From Acinetobacter gyllenbergii CIP 110306 = MTCC 11365 (GTDB taxonomy: Bacteria > Pseudomonadota > Gammaproteobacteria > Pseudomonadales > Moraxellaceae), in assembly GCF_000413855.1 (NCBI RefSeq), contig NZ_ATGG01000064.1:1-42482 (forward strand): a DNA stretch of 42,482 nucleotides, written 5' to 3'. Below the pieces are notes generated by a model that did not search any database, was not told the DNA's origin, and saw only the letters and a list, made by a program, of their open reading frames with translations. Shown here piece after piece: positions 24,030 to 32,870 of this stretch. Positions within the stretch are counted from its first letter, which is position 1; each line of letters opens with the position of its first letter. The translations under genes were made by a program, and so were the position numbers.

Positions 24030-24055
24030 AAAAAAGGAGCATTTTCATGCTCCTA
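24030..24055 (-). terminator. Rho-independent terminator after yjdM-like gene
   Basis: Read on the minus strand, an AGGAGCAT/ATGCTCCT stem with a GAAA loop is followed by a run of T. It lies 13 bases beyond the stop of the yjdM-like gene. Confidence 0.88.
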
Positions 24056-24067
24056 AATAGAAATCGT

Positions 24068-24412
24068 TTAAACTTTTTTCACGAACTCTGACTTTAGCTT
24101 CATCGCACCGACACCATCAATTTTACAATCAATATTATGACCGTCACTGGCATCTGGAACCAAGCGGATACTTTTCACTTTTGTTCCAACCTTCACCACA
24201 GAAGATGAACCTTTAATTTTTAGGTCTTTCACAACCGTTACGCTATCCCCATCGGCTAGCACATTTCCATTGGCATCTTTAATGATGTCCTGTAATTCTG
24301 AAGCCGCTACTTCCCCTTCCTTCCATTCATGTGAACATTCAGGACAAATCAATAAATCGCCATCTTGGTAAGTATATTCTGATTGGCATTGTGGGCAATG
24401 TGGAAAAGACAT
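24068..24412 (-). CDS. yjdM: YjdM (PhnA-like) zinc-ribbon protein
   Basis: A 114-residue protein of the YjdM/PhnA family. The N-terminus is a zinc ribbon with CPQC and CPEC pairs. The C-terminal KOW-like domain shows DANGNVLADGDSVTVVKDLKIKG, VVKVGTKVKSIRLV and HNIDCKIDGVGAMKLKSEFVKK. Despite the old name, the family is not required for phosphonate use and its role is unknown. Fifty-two bases separate it from the DUF488 gene upstream, so it may be the last gene of a four-gene minus-strand group (25687 to 24068) ending in a terminator. Confidence 0.93.
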   Translation of the reverse strand: MSFPHCPQCQSEYTYQDGDLLICPECSHEWKEGEVAASELQDIIKDANGNVLADGDSVTVVKDLKIKGSSSVVKVGTKVKSIRLVPDASDGHNIDCKIDGVGAMKLKSEFVKKV

Positions 24413-24464
24413 AAAAGAAACTCAAAACGGCTATTATGATGGATAGATGTAATTTTTCAAAATT

Positions 24465-24821
24465 TTAGGCTTGAATCTCAATGCCAAGTAAATAATTCTT
24501 CAAAACTAAAGCATGATTCAGTTGAGGATCTTTGGCTGCATAAATCAGCGTCAATTGCTGTTGCGCTGCCATTTCTCGGAGCTGCTGTACATAAGGATTC
24601 TCTTTAAGCTCTTGATAATAGCCTTGCTGAAAACTAAGCCAATGCTCAGCCTTGTGGCAAAAAGCCTGCCGCAATGCCGTTGAGGGGGCAATTTCCTTTA
24701 ACCATAAGTCTAAGTGCGCACGCTCTTTGGAAACCCCTCTAGGCCATAAGCGATCAACCAAGATCCGCTTTCCATCAGATACGGCTACAGGATCATAAAT
24801 ACGTTTAATCTCGATTTGCAT
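24465..24821 (-). CDS. DUF488 family protein (YeaO-like)
   Basis: A 118-residue protein of the DUF488 family. It shows IKRIYDP, RILVDRLWPRGVSKE, LDLWLKEIAPST, LRQAF and, late, LTLIYAAKDPQLNHALVLKNYL. The motif order matches the short YeaO-like branch, whose activity is unknown. I start at the ATG 24819-24821; AAGGCGA precedes it by about ten bases. A GTG two codons earlier is the alternative. It is 23 bases downstream of the unknown gene at 24845-25183 and probably shares its transcript. Confidence 0.88.
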   Translation of the reverse strand: MQIEIKRIYDPVAVSDGKRILVDRLWPRGVSKERAHLDLWLKEIAPSTALRQAFCHKAEHWLSFQQGYYQELKENPYVQQLREMAAQQQLTLIYAAKDPQLNHALVLKNYLLGIEIQA

Positions 24822-24844
24822 ACTCACTCGCCTTCAACTTAGAC

Positions 24845-25183
24845 TTAACTTTCCATTGCAATATCCATCACCTGCCCTTTTGTATCAAAGCTGACACAAA
24901 TCACATAATTGGTAACCCCATCGGGCAAGGTAAAATCAAGCATATCATGTGGCGCTAAGCCCTCCTCCTCGCATTGATGTTCAAGAACCAAAAACGCTAA
25001 TACCTGCAACGGCGTTGGGGTCGATGTCCCAAAATGTTTTTGCCAATATGCAGATTCAATCTCTTCAAGATGATGTTGAATAAATAACTCTACACTGTCT
25101 TCGGCCTGTTGATTTTCTAAAGCTTCCCGCATTGCAAGGCGTGCAAGCTGCTCACGGCGTTCAACAATTGCTTGTTCTGACAT
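24845..25183 (-). CDS. Small acidic protein, possibly DUF2004-like
   Basis: A 112-residue soluble, acidic protein. The N-terminal half is helical and charged; the C-terminal half has LQVLAFLVLEHQ and then DFTLPDGVTNYVICVSFD with a final MES, a pattern that recalls DUF2004. I cannot assign a function. I start at the ATG 25181-25183, which has a GGGGGAT five bases upstream, rather than the cluster of three ATGs at 25199-25207. It lies between the SRPBCC and DUF488 genes on the same strand. Confidence 0.65.
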   Translation of the reverse strand: MSEQAIVERREQLARLAMREALENQQAEDSVELFIQHHLEEIESAYWQKHFGTSTPTPLQVLAFLVLEHQCEEEGLAPHDMLDFTLPDGVTNYVICVSFDTKGQVMDIAMES

Positions 25184-25240
25184 AGCATCCCCCGATGTCA
25201 TCATCATAAACTATATTTTTAAGCTGATTTTTCTTTTCGA

Positions 25241-25687
25241 TTACTGATCTGGAATCTCAGCCTGCACCAATAAGCCAAGCAGATACAGTGATTCCTGCCA
25301 CCCTAAATAACACGCTTCGACAGGAATCACCTCTGGTATGCCTTCTTGAGTGATATGGATTTCGGTACCGACCAATACTGGTTTTAATTGAATCGTGACT
25401 TGAATGTCACCCGGTAAATTCGGATCGTCAAAGCGATCGGTATAACGCAAGCGTTCATTGGGAACCAGTTCAACATAGGTTCCACCAAAAGAATGCGAGC
25501 GTCCGGTTGAAAAATTGGTAAATGACATTTTATAGCTACCACCCTCTTGAGGATCAAGATGATGGACTTTTGCGGTGAATCCATGCGGTGGTAACCACTT
25601 TACCAAGGCATCAGGATCTAAAAAGGCTTTATAAACCCGAGCAGGTGGCGCATTCAATACGCGATGTAATTTTACGGTACCCGTCAT
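25241..25687 (-). CDS. SRPBCC (AHSA1-type) ligand-binding fold protein
   Basis: A 148-residue protein of the START/SRPBCC superfamily, Aha1-C-terminal (AHSA1) branch. It opens with LHRVLNAPPARVYKAFLDPDALVKWLPP and continues with GGSYKMSF, GRSHSFGGTYVELVPNERL and a final helix YLGWQESLYLLGLLV. These proteins have a hydrophobic cavity and usually unknown ligands. GGAGA lies seven bases upstream of the ATG. It heads the small minus-strand gene group reaching 24068. Confidence 0.9.
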   Translation of the reverse strand: MTGTVKLHRVLNAPPARVYKAFLDPDALVKWLPPHGFTAKVHHLDPQEGGSYKMSFTNFSTGRSHSFGGTYVELVPNERLRYTDRFDDPNLPGDIQVTIQLKPVLVGTEIHITQEGIPEVIPVEACYLGWQESLYLLGLLVQAEIPDQ

Positions 25688-25875
25688 TATTATTCTCCAA
25701 TCTTAGGATTCTTGTGTTGGATCGATTTATCATAGCGATTTGGTGCACAAATGCTATGCCTTTAATCCCTCATTTGAGCACGAATATCGAGAATCTCAAG
25801 CTGCTTTTTTGTGAAAAATAGCGCAAAATAACAATCCATATTTTCGTGATTAGAATGCAGATTTAGGATTGATCT

Positions 25876-26601
25876 ATGAGTCAGCTTGCTTTTACTGCTT
25901 TTAGCTTAAATGGTGTAGATGCACAAAAATTTTTACAAGGTCAGGTGACCGTGCATGTAGAGCGTATACCTGAAAATGAAAGTCGCTATACCGCTATTTG
26001 TGATTTAAAAGGACGTATTCATTTTGGTTTATGGATTAAACGACTTGGCCCAGAGAGCTTTGAACTTGTAACCACGCAAGACCAAGCTGAAGAATTTGCT
26101 AAGCACATTAAAAAGTTTGGTGCCTTCTCTAAAATGAAGTTAGAACAAATCGGTCCTGTCTTTCCAACGGTAAATGGCATTCAAACCGAATTTTCATCAG
26201 TAGAAAGTGATCTCAACACTTGGCAAATTCAGGCAATTCAGTCTGGACAAGCGTGGATTAGTCAAAGTACAGAGCATTTATTTCAACCACAAGAATTACG
26301 ATTACATCAACGTGATGGCGTACATTTTGATAAAGGTTGTTATCTCGGTCAGGAAATCGTGGCGCGTCTTTGGTTTAAAGCAAAGCCGAAGCATTGGTTG
26401 CATTTAATTCAAGCCCAAGGTGATCTGCCTGCGCCAGCAACTCAACTCAGCAAAGATGTTGAGGTGGTGAATAGTGTTTCATTTGAAGAAGGCTATTTAG
26501 CACTGGTCATTGCAAAACCCGCTGCTTTAGAAGAGCTCGGTGTAACCGCTTTGGATCTACCAGATGCACTGAATGGTGATGTGGCTCGCCCGCAATCATA
26601 A
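25876..26601 (+). CDS. ygfZ: YgfZ-type folate-binding protein (GcvT-like)
   Basis: A 241-residue GcvT-fold protein that supports Fe-S cluster enzymes such as MiaB by a tetrahydrofolate-dependent route. The signature KGCYLGQEIVARL, with the essential Cys, is at about residue 155. The N-terminus has the usual GVDAQKFLQGQVT and the early DLKGRI segment. It is shorter than E. coli YgfZ (326), as in other Moraxellaceae. AGGA precedes the ATG. It is divergent from the SRPBCC gene and alone on its transcript. Confidence 0.92.
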   Translation: MSQLAFTAFSLNGVDAQKFLQGQVTVHVERIPENESRYTAICDLKGRIHFGLWIKRLGPESFELVTTQDQAEEFAKHIKKFGAFSKMKLEQIGPVFPTVNGIQTEFSSVESDLNTWQIQAIQSGQAWISQSTEHLFQPQELRLHQRDGVHFDKGCYLGQEIVARLWFKAKPKHWLHLIQAQGDLPAPATQLSKDVEVVNSVSFEEGYLALVIAKPAALEELGVTALDLPDALNGDVARPQS

Positions 26602-26608
26602 AACCCTA

Positions 26609-26637
26609 GCAAAAGCCCTCTTAGGGCTTTTGCATTA
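26609..26637 (+). terminator. Probable terminator after ygfZ
   Basis: A perfect 11-base stem (gcaaaagccct / agggcttttgc) with loop CTT lies eight bases after the ygfZ stop. The T-run sits within the stem and the tract after it is weak, so efficiency is uncertain. Confidence 0.6.
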
Positions 26638-26729
26638 TGTATAAAATTATTAAAATAAAATTTCCTTTCAAATTCAACATATACTGATTTAAAACAATTA
26701 TGCCTATTCTTTTTTTACGGGAAATTTCT

Positions 26730-27455
26730 GTGTATAAATTAAATTCACTTTATATTATGACAATTGCAATAATATTGAGCTCACAATCTATTTTTGCAAA
26801 TACAGAACAAATTCACCAACGAATAAAAAGCCTTCCAAAAGAGCTCAAACCTGAATTTATAGATAAGACACCGATTCCCAATCTATATACTCTTTCAAAT
26901 ATTAGAGGTTCTATATTGATTGATGCTTCAGGCCGATATTTAATTGATGGGGATATGATTGATCTTGAGAATATGCAAAACATAGCAGACTATAATTATC
27001 AAAAACATTATGCAATCAACCCAAAGCAACTCCCTACAGCCAATGCATTAAAAGAAGTAAAAGGGAATGGTAAAAGAGTTTTATATGTTTTTGCAGATCC
27101 CGACTGCCCTGCATGTCAGGCATTACAAGGGATTCTTGAGGATATTGATAACATAACAATTTACACTTTCCCAATGGGATTAGCACATTTACACCCCACG
27201 GCCATTGAAACCTCCAAGAATATTTGGTGCTCAAAAGATCCTGTCAAAGCTTGGAAGGCATATTTATTAGATGGGGATAAACCAAATAAAAGAGCAAATT
27301 CGTGTCATCAACCCATCGATCAAAATATGGCAATAACCAAAAAATATCGAATTAATCTAACACCGACAATATTTAATTCACAAGGACATCGAGTTGTTGG
27401 GGTACCCGAACTTGAAGGCTTAGAAAATTTTATTAATACTGTCGATCATGAATGA
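26730..27455 (+). CDS. DsbC/DsbG-like periplasmic thiol-disulfide protein (CPAC active site)
   Basis: A 241-residue exported protein related to DsbC. A signal peptide (YIMTIAIILSSQSIFA) is followed by a small dimerisation-type domain and a thioredoxin fold with FADPDCPACQALQ near residue 125 and the cis-Pro segment LTPTIF near 208. The active site is CPAC instead of the usual CPYC. I favour the GTG at 26730, with GGGA seven bases upstream; the ATG at 26700 lacks a ribosome-binding site and would add ten unusual residues. The gene is more AT-rich than the CPYC paralogue at 27860-28591, which is about 30% identical by rough inspection, so one may have been acquired or may be evolving fast. The phosphatase gene follows directly. 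Confidence 0.85.
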   Translation: MYKLNSLYIMTIAIILSSQSIFANTEQIHQRIKSLPKELKPEFIDKTPIPNLYTLSNIRGSILIDASGRYLIDGDMIDLENMQNIADYNYQKHYAINPKQLPTANALKEVKGNGKRVLYVFADPDCPACQALQGILEDIDNITIYTFPMGLAHLHPTAIETSKNIWCSKDPVKAWKAYLLDGDKPNKRANSCHQPIDQNMAITKKYRINLTPTIFNSQGHRVVGVPELEGLENFINTVDHE

Positions 27456-27464
27456 GGTACTTGT

Positions 27465-27785
27465 TTGAATACCCTGTTTATTTGTAGTCGTAATCAATGG
27501 CGTAGCCCAACAGCTGAGCGCATTTTCGCTCAAGGCTATGGCCTACATACCCGTTCCGCAGGGACCAGCCGTCATGCCAAACATACTCTCTCTTTAAAGG
27601 ATATTGCTTGGGCGGAACAAATCTTTGTAATGGAGTCTCGACACAAGCAACAGATCAAAGAACAGTTTTCTAAACAACTCATACATAAACGAGTGTTTGT
27701 GCTCGATATTCCAGATGACTATCGCTATATGGACCCGGAGCTGATTGAATTACTTCAATTGGCGATGCAACCATATTTAAAATAA
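27465..27785 (+). CDS. Small low-molecular-weight-type protein tyrosine phosphatase (COG4551-like)
   Basis: A 106-residue protein with the phosphatase P-loop at the very N-terminus: CSRNQWRSPTAE contains the CX5R-S active site. SAGTSRHAKHTLS and WAEQIFVME follow, and the late LDIPDDYRYMDPELIELL supplies the acidic residues. It is shorter than classical LMW-PTPs (about 150) and resembles the stand-alone predicted phosphatases of COG4551. It starts with TTG; its ribosome-binding site GAGG overlaps the stop codon of the DsbC-like gene, which implies translational coupling. Why a cytoplasmic phosphatase is placed between two periplasmic disulfide isomerases is unclear. Confidence 0.85.
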   Translation: MNTLFICSRNQWRSPTAERIFAQGYGLHTRSAGTSRHAKHTLSLKDIAWAEQIFVMESRHKQQIKEQFSKQLIHKRVFVLDIPDDYRYMDPELIELLQLAMQPYLK

Positions 27786-27859
27786 AGTTTGGGCTAAATT
27801 CTTGTCGAAAGCACAAATCAACGTTATTGTTCCTTTATTCTCAACACAACCGATTCCTC

Positions 27860-28591
27860 ATGAAAATAACGATCAAAACATGGTTATCTGCACTCAGCTT
27901 GAGTCTGCTCAGCTTACAAAGCCTACATGCCGATAGCAAAACACTGGAAAGAAACTTCAAACAGAATTATCCAGATATTCCAGTCAAATCAGTTAGTCCT
28001 TCACCTTTACCTGGTATTTATGAAGTCTATGCTGCTGGCAAAATCATCTATACAGATGAAACAGCCAAATATCTGTTTTTCGGTAACCTTCTCGATGTCA
28101 AAAACAAGAAAAATTTGACCGAAGAGCGCTTAGCTGAATTTGGCAAAATTGATGTCAAACAACTACCGCTCGATCAAGCAATCAAATATGTAAAAGGTAA
28201 GGGAGAACGTATCCTTTACGTCTTTAGCGATCCTGACTGCCCCTATTGCCAAAAACTTGAACAGAACATGACCTCTATCGATAATGTCACGGTTTATCTG
28301 TTCTTGTTCCCACTAAAAAGTTTACATCCACAAGCTGAAGCTGTTGCCAATCAAATTTGGTGTTCAAAAAACCAATATGAAGCTTGGGAGGATTATATGC
28401 TGCATCGTAAAGCACCGAAAAACGCAGTACAGTGTGAAACCCCAATACAAAAGAATCTTGCCTTAGGTCAAAAACTACAAATTGATGGTACCCCGACCCT
28501 ATTCCTGCAAAATGGGATGCGCCTCTCTGGTAGCCCACAAAATGCGGAACAGATTGAGCAGCTTTTACAGGAAGCCAGCAGTAACAAATAA
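27860..28591 (+). CDS. dsbC: DsbC-like thiol:disulfide interchange protein (CPYC)
   Basis: A 243-residue periplasmic protein. The signal peptide ends at SLQSLHA (about residue 24). An N-terminal dimerisation-like domain is followed by a thioredoxin fold with the active site DPDCPYCQKLEQ near residue 130 and the cis-Pro GTPTLF near 213, plus a second Cys pair (WCSK, QCETP) as in E. coli DsbC. It isomerises wrong disulfides, kept reduced by DsbD. I start at the ATG 27860, which opens a normal signal peptide, rather than the TTG at 27827. It lies 74 bases after the phosphatase gene. Confidence 0.92.
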   Translation: MKITIKTWLSALSLSLLSLQSLHADSKTLERNFKQNYPDIPVKSVSPSPLPGIYEVYAAGKIIYTDETAKYLFFGNLLDVKNKKNLTEERLAEFGKIDVKQLPLDQAIKYVKGKGERILYVFSDPDCPYCQKLEQNMTSIDNVTVYLFLFPLKSLHPQAEAVANQIWCSKNQYEAWEDYMLHRKAPKNAVQCETPIQKNLALGQKLQIDGTPTLFLQNGMRLSGSPQNAEQIEQLLQEASSNK

Positions 28592-28842
28592 TACGCAATG
28601 ATGGAGGCTTGTTGACTTTTTTGCCACAAAGGGTTCACAAGCTTTCATTCAAAAAATTAAACATAAATTATTGATTTAATTTTATTTATTTAATTTACAG
28701 ACTTAATTCCCCTTCTTCCATTTCACTACGATTTATACAAAATCCTTATTTACATTTTCGCCCAAACTTTTATGATGAAGGCAGCATATTGAGTTCTGCT
28801 ATGCAAAGGATGAAAGCAGATCAACATGAAAGGAAAATAAAC

Positions 28843-29643
28843 ATGAAAAAATTGCTCATCGCGAGTTTAATTACGATTGCAAGCCATACAACATTTGCAG
28901 CAGACACTAAAGCAACAACCGTCAAGGCCGATCCGTTATTCACCAAAGCGACTCAACTTTACGAAGCAAAAGACTACCCTGCAGCCTTTCAGGAAATGCA
29001 ACGTTTGGCCGATACTGGAAATAAACAAGCGATCTTTAATTTAGGTTATATGACTCAAGCTGGGCAAGGGACAGCGAAAGATGAGAAGAAAGCATTGCAG
29101 TATTATCAAGATGCATCAAACAAAGGCTATGGCCCTGCAACCTTTGCACTCGCTCAGGCCTACCATAAAGGCACACTTGGGCTAGGTAAAAATCCACAAA
29201 AATACAAAGAATATTTAGAGAAAGCCTCAATTCAAGGCTCGGATGAAGCGACCGTTGAGTTTGCTGATATTCTTTTTAGGCAAGGTAAGCCTGAATATGA
29301 TCAACTTGCTATTCAGAAATTATTGCCTTTATTGAGAAAAGATTATTATCCTGCTAAAAATCTAAAAGCGGTGTATGACCTTGGCATTGGTGTGAAGAAT
29401 AAAAATCCATTCATGCAGCAACAAGCGGTTGAAAGTTTAAAAGAGCTTGCCAAGAAAGACTATGCACCGTCACTGATGATTCTAGGTAATATGCTCGCCA
29501 ACGGGAATATTATCGATCAAGATTTAGAACAGGCAAAAAATATTTTTACTCGTTTAGCAGCAGCAAATTACCCCAATGCGAAAGAGTCTTTGGCCAAAGT
29601 TGAAGAAGTAATTGCTGCGAAAAAAGCAGCGCCCAAAAAGTAA
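28843..29643 (+). CDS. Periplasmic Sel1-like repeat protein
   Basis: A 266-residue exported protein. The signal peptide MKKLLIASLITIASHTTFA is followed by helical Sel1-like repeats: GNKQAIFNLGYMTQAGQGTAKDE with KALQYYQDASNKGYGPATFALAQAYHKGT, a third EYLEKASIQGSDEATVEFA, and a late DYAPSLMILGNMLANG. Such proteins are protein-interaction scaffolds, often in the envelope; the partner is unknown. I start at the ATG 28843 because AGGA precedes it and it opens the signal peptide. The last residues (AAKKAAPKK) are basic. A bidirectional terminator follows. Confidence 0.87.
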   Translation: MKKLLIASLITIASHTTFAADTKATTVKADPLFTKATQLYEAKDYPAAFQEMQRLADTGNKQAIFNLGYMTQAGQGTAKDEKKALQYYQDASNKGYGPATFALAQAYHKGTLGLGKNPQKYKEYLEKASIQGSDEATVEFADILFRQGKPEYDQLAIQKLLPLLRKDYYPAKNLKAVYDLGIGVKNKNPFMQQQAVESLKELAKKDYAPSLMILGNMLANGNIIDQDLEQAKNIFTRLAAANYPNAKESLAKVEEVIAAKKAAPKK

Positions 29644-29648
29644 AAAAT

Positions 29649-29680
29649 AAAGAGCAGCATACACATGCTGCTCTTTTCAC
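29649..29680. terminator. Bidirectional terminator between Sel1-repeat gene and TonB receptor gene
   Basis: A 12-base stem (aaagagcagcat / atgctgctcttt) with loop ACAC lies between the convergent stops, with a long T-rich tract on the minus strand. Confidence 0.9.
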
Positions 29681-31810
29681 TTAGAATTGTTTGCTTACTT
29701 TAATTCCAGCACTCCAATTACGCCCATCCGCTGGTTCAAAGAAACGGCTATTGCTATCATTGACAATCACAGAGCCTGCATAGTTCTTATCAAATAAATT
29801 ATCAATACGCGCAAAGCCATTAACCCCCCAATCTGCATATTTCCATGCATATCCTGTATAAATTGAAGCAACGGTATAGCTTGGCGCTGTATCACTATTC
29901 ACGTCGTCTACATAAACCTTGTCCATATACTGCGCATCTGCACCCGCATAGAAGCCCTGCTCTGGTTTCCACGCTAAACCAAGAGAAGCTTGGTTCTTCG
30001 CAATACCGGGGATTGCGTTGCCCTTTTCAACAGCCTTAACCGTACCGATAGCTGGAATTGCAGCATCAAACTTAGCATCTAAATACCCGTAACTACTGCT
30101 AATCTCAAGATCTTTCCAAAGCTTTTTATTCCATGCTAACTCAAGCCCTTGACGAAGCGTTTTATCGGCATTCCGAAAGGTCGCACGTCCATTTGAAGTG
30201 CCTGCTGAAACAATATCATCTTTGGTTTTGCTCTGAAAAACAGCCAAAGTAAAATCACCGAGCAGGTTTTGTGATTTTACGCCGAGTTCATAGTTATCAC
30301 TGCTAGATGGTTTTAGATTAAAGTTAAATCCAGCTTTATCCTTATCCGCCTGATAAGCCATTTCGGTAAACGTTGGGGTTTCAAAGCCTTTGGCGTAGCT
30401 CGCATAAGCCAATAACGCAGGTGTAATTTGCCAGCTTAAAGCAGCCGACGGTAACACCTTGTTATAATCTGTTTTATCACTATCATTGCCATTGCTTAAA
30501 TAGTGATCCTTAGATTTATAATGCACATTGCTATAACGTACACCTGTGTCTAAACGCCAAGCTGGTAAAAACTGCCAAGAGGCTTGTAAATAGGGATCAA
30601 CATTCCATAAAGTATTGTCTTCATCGCGACGCAATGTGCCTTTCACCCCATAAGTTGGCTTAGCGTTAACGAGATTAAAATTCTCATAGCCTTTGCGGTC
30701 TTCATCCATGCTATCAACAGCAAGCCCTGCGCTGAAGGTTGTATTCGGTAACAGCTCTTTCCCTGTCCAACGGAAATCAGCACCATAATAATTCCGTTCA
30801 AAATCGATCACCCCACCCGCATGATTTGGATTGGCTTGAGCTGTTTGAGGAATCGATTGATACTGAGTCACTTGACGATTGCCGAAATAAGCCATCACAT
30901 ACAGCTCATGCTGATCATTAATCGGTTTAGACCACGTCACACCCGTTTGCGTTTGCTCAATATCTTTACGGACATTATAAGTATTATTCGCATCATTGAC
31001 TTGACGCGGATTTTGCTGCCATTGAGCTCTATTTAACCCTTGAGGATCATCAGCATGAATCTTGACATAGTTGGTGACCCAGTTGATTTTAGTGCCATCA
31101 TCCAAGTTCCACGTCAGTTTGGCATTATTTAAGACTTTTTCTGCACTGCTATGGTCACGATAGCCATCGGTATCAAAATAAGATGAACTAATGATATAGC
31201 TCGGTTCATTTTGATTTTTTGCACCGCCCTGTAGTACCACTCCTGCACGATTCTTGTTATGGCTGCCACCCGCATAACTCATTTCAATCGAATCTTTGCC
31301 CTGACCTTCTTTGGTCGTTGCCAAAATCGCACCACCTGATGAGTTGCCATATAGTGATGAAAATGGACCAGTTAATACTTCAAGATGACTGAGGCTACTT
31401 AAATCAATATTCGAGGTTTGGCCCTGTCCATCTGGCATCGTTGCTGGAATACCATCGGTATATAAACGGATCCCGCGCACACCAAAGGTAGAACGCGCAC
31501 CAAAACCACGCATCGAGAGCTGCAAATCTTGAGCGTAATTTTCACGATTGCGTAATTGAACACTTGGAATCCCTTTCACCACTTCGGTTAAGTTCACCTG
31601 CGCAGATTGATCATTTTGCGGCATATCCACTCTAAAGATCGATGCAGGTGTTTGCATATAAGGGGTATTGGTTCGTGTTGCTTCAACTTTAATGGTTGGA
31701 AGCTGCACCGCCTGATCTGCATCGGATTCAACTGCCCAGACAGCGCTACTACTCGCCCCCATACACATTGCGACGCAACCATATAAAAGGTTTATTTTCA
31801 GTGAAGGCAT
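29681..31810 (-). CDS. TonB-dependent outer-membrane receptor, YncD/PqqU-like
   Basis: A 709-residue outer-membrane receptor. A signal peptide ends near SSSAVWA (residue 26), then the TonB box region LPTIKVEATR, a plug domain with SMRGFGARSTFGVRGIRLY, DGIPATMPDGQGQTSNIDLS and LEVLTGPFSSLYGNSSGG, and a 22-stranded barrel ending in the usual terminal Phe (VSKQF). The plug segment is very close in pattern to E. coli YncD, now known as the pyrroloquinoline quinone importer PqqU. The substrate here is therefore possibly PQQ, but iron chelates remain possible. I see no Fur-like box upstream. AAGGAAC precedes the ATG. It is alone on its transcript, with no exbB/tonB nearby. Confidence 0.9.
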   Translation of the reverse strand: MPSLKINLLYGCVAMCMGASSSAVWAVESDADQAVQLPTIKVEATRTNTPYMQTPASIFRVDMPQNDQSAQVNLTEVVKGIPSVQLRNRENYAQDLQLSMRGFGARSTFGVRGIRLYTDGIPATMPDGQGQTSNIDLSSLSHLEVLTGPFSSLYGNSSGGAILATTKEGQGKDSIEMSYAGGSHNKNRAGVVLQGGAKNQNEPSYIISSSYFDTDGYRDHSSAEKVLNNAKLTWNLDDGTKINWVTNYVKIHADDPQGLNRAQWQQNPRQVNDANNTYNVRKDIEQTQTGVTWSKPINDQHELYVMAYFGNRQVTQYQSIPQTAQANPNHAGGVIDFERNYYGADFRWTGKELLPNTTFSAGLAVDSMDEDRKGYENFNLVNAKPTYGVKGTLRRDEDNTLWNVDPYLQASWQFLPAWRLDTGVRYSNVHYKSKDHYLSNGNDSDKTDYNKVLPSAALSWQITPALLAYASYAKGFETPTFTEMAYQADKDKAGFNFNLKPSSSDNYELGVKSQNLLGDFTLAVFQSKTKDDIVSAGTSNGRATFRNADKTLRQGLELAWNKKLWKDLEISSSYGYLDAKFDAAIPAIGTVKAVEKGNAIPGIAKNQASLGLAWKPEQGFYAGADAQYMDKVYVDDVNSDTAPSYTVASIYTGYAWKYADWGVNGFARIDNLFDKNYAGSVIVNDSNSRFFEPADGRNWSAGIKVSKQF

Positions 31811-32017
31811 GAAGGTTCCTTATTTCTCAAAATTTCAAAAGGATGATTTTTAAAAGTAAGCATCTGATTATTTTATATTTGTCTTACATCATTCACTTTA
31901 GCCAAAACCATCAATCTGGTTACTGATTGGCATTGGTAAATAAAATTAAATATCGTCATAATTGTAAGTGAAACATTTGCCCTCATTGTATTGTTGTTGA
32001 AACAACTTGAGCTTTCT

Positions 32018-32839
32018 ATGCCCGAACTTCCTGAAGTTGAAACCACCAAAACCAGCTTGCTACCGCTGTTAGAACAACGTGTTCAAGCCGTCAAAGTATT
32101 CAATGCAAGTTTACGTTGGCCAATTCCAAACGATCTCGACAAACTAGTCGGACAGCGTTTGACTCAACTTAAACGTCGCTCTAAATATATTTTAGCTGAG
32201 TTTGAACAAGATCAGATGCTCTGGCATTTGGGTATGTCAGGCAGCTTTCGTTTGTGTGAACCCAATGAAGCACTCAGAAAGCATGATCATCTGGTGATTG
32301 ATTTTGAATATCTGCAATTACGCTATCACGACCCACGTCGCTTTGGCTGCATTTTGTGGTTAGACCAACACAATCAAAGCAAACTAATCGACACACTTGG
32401 CCCTGAGCCATTAAGCGAAGATTTTAATGCAACTTATCTCCGTGAAAAGCTGAGTAAAAAGAATGTAGGCATTAAAATTGCTTTAATGGATAACCATGTG
32501 GTGGTTGGTGTCGGCAATATCTATGCAACAGAAAGTTTATTCAACATCGGGGTTCACCCAGCACAACCAGCTTCAACCTTAAGCAAAGGACAAGTCGACA
32601 AACTCGTTATCGAAGTTAAACGCATCTTAAAGCAGGCAATTGATTTAGGTGGCTCGACCTTGCGCGACTATAGCAATGCCATGGGCGAAAATGGTTACTT
32701 TCAACAAACGCTTTTGGCCTATGGTCGTGCAGGCGAAATGTGCGTGAATTGTGAAACGACTTTGGAAAATCTGAAATTAGGCCAACGTGCCAGTGTATTC
32801 TGCCCGCAATGCCAACCACTGAAGTTTAAAAAAGCGTAA
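32018..32839 (+). CDS. mutM: Formamidopyrimidine-DNA glycosylase MutM/Fpg
   Basis: A 273-residue DNA repair glycosylase/lyase that removes oxidised purines such as 8-oxoguanine. The start must be the ATG at 32018, because catalytic Pro2 and Glu3 lie in the N-terminal MPELPEVET. Other landmarks are the KRRSKYI lysine, WHLGMSGSF, YHDPRRFG, VGVGNIYATESLF, and a C-terminal zinc finger with CVNC and CPQC. Length equals the family norm. The parvulin gene follows 31 bases later and is probably co-transcribed. Confidence 0.97.
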   Translation: MPELPEVETTKTSLLPLLEQRVQAVKVFNASLRWPIPNDLDKLVGQRLTQLKRRSKYILAEFEQDQMLWHLGMSGSFRLCEPNEALRKHDHLVIDFEYLQLRYHDPRRFGCILWLDQHNQSKLIDTLGPEPLSEDFNATYLREKLSKKNVGIKIALMDNHVVVGVGNIYATESLFNIGVHPAQPASTLSKGQVDKLVIEVKRILKQAIDLGGSTLRDYSNAMGENGYFQQTLLAYGRAGEMCVNCETTLENLKLGQRASVFCPQCQPLKFKKA

Positions 32840-32870
32840 GCTTATTAAGATGTACGGAGGAGAACATATC

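Noticed and set aside
31811..32017. Fur box upstream of the TonB receptor
   Set aside because: Only AT-rich partial matches were seen, well below the match at 2672-2690.
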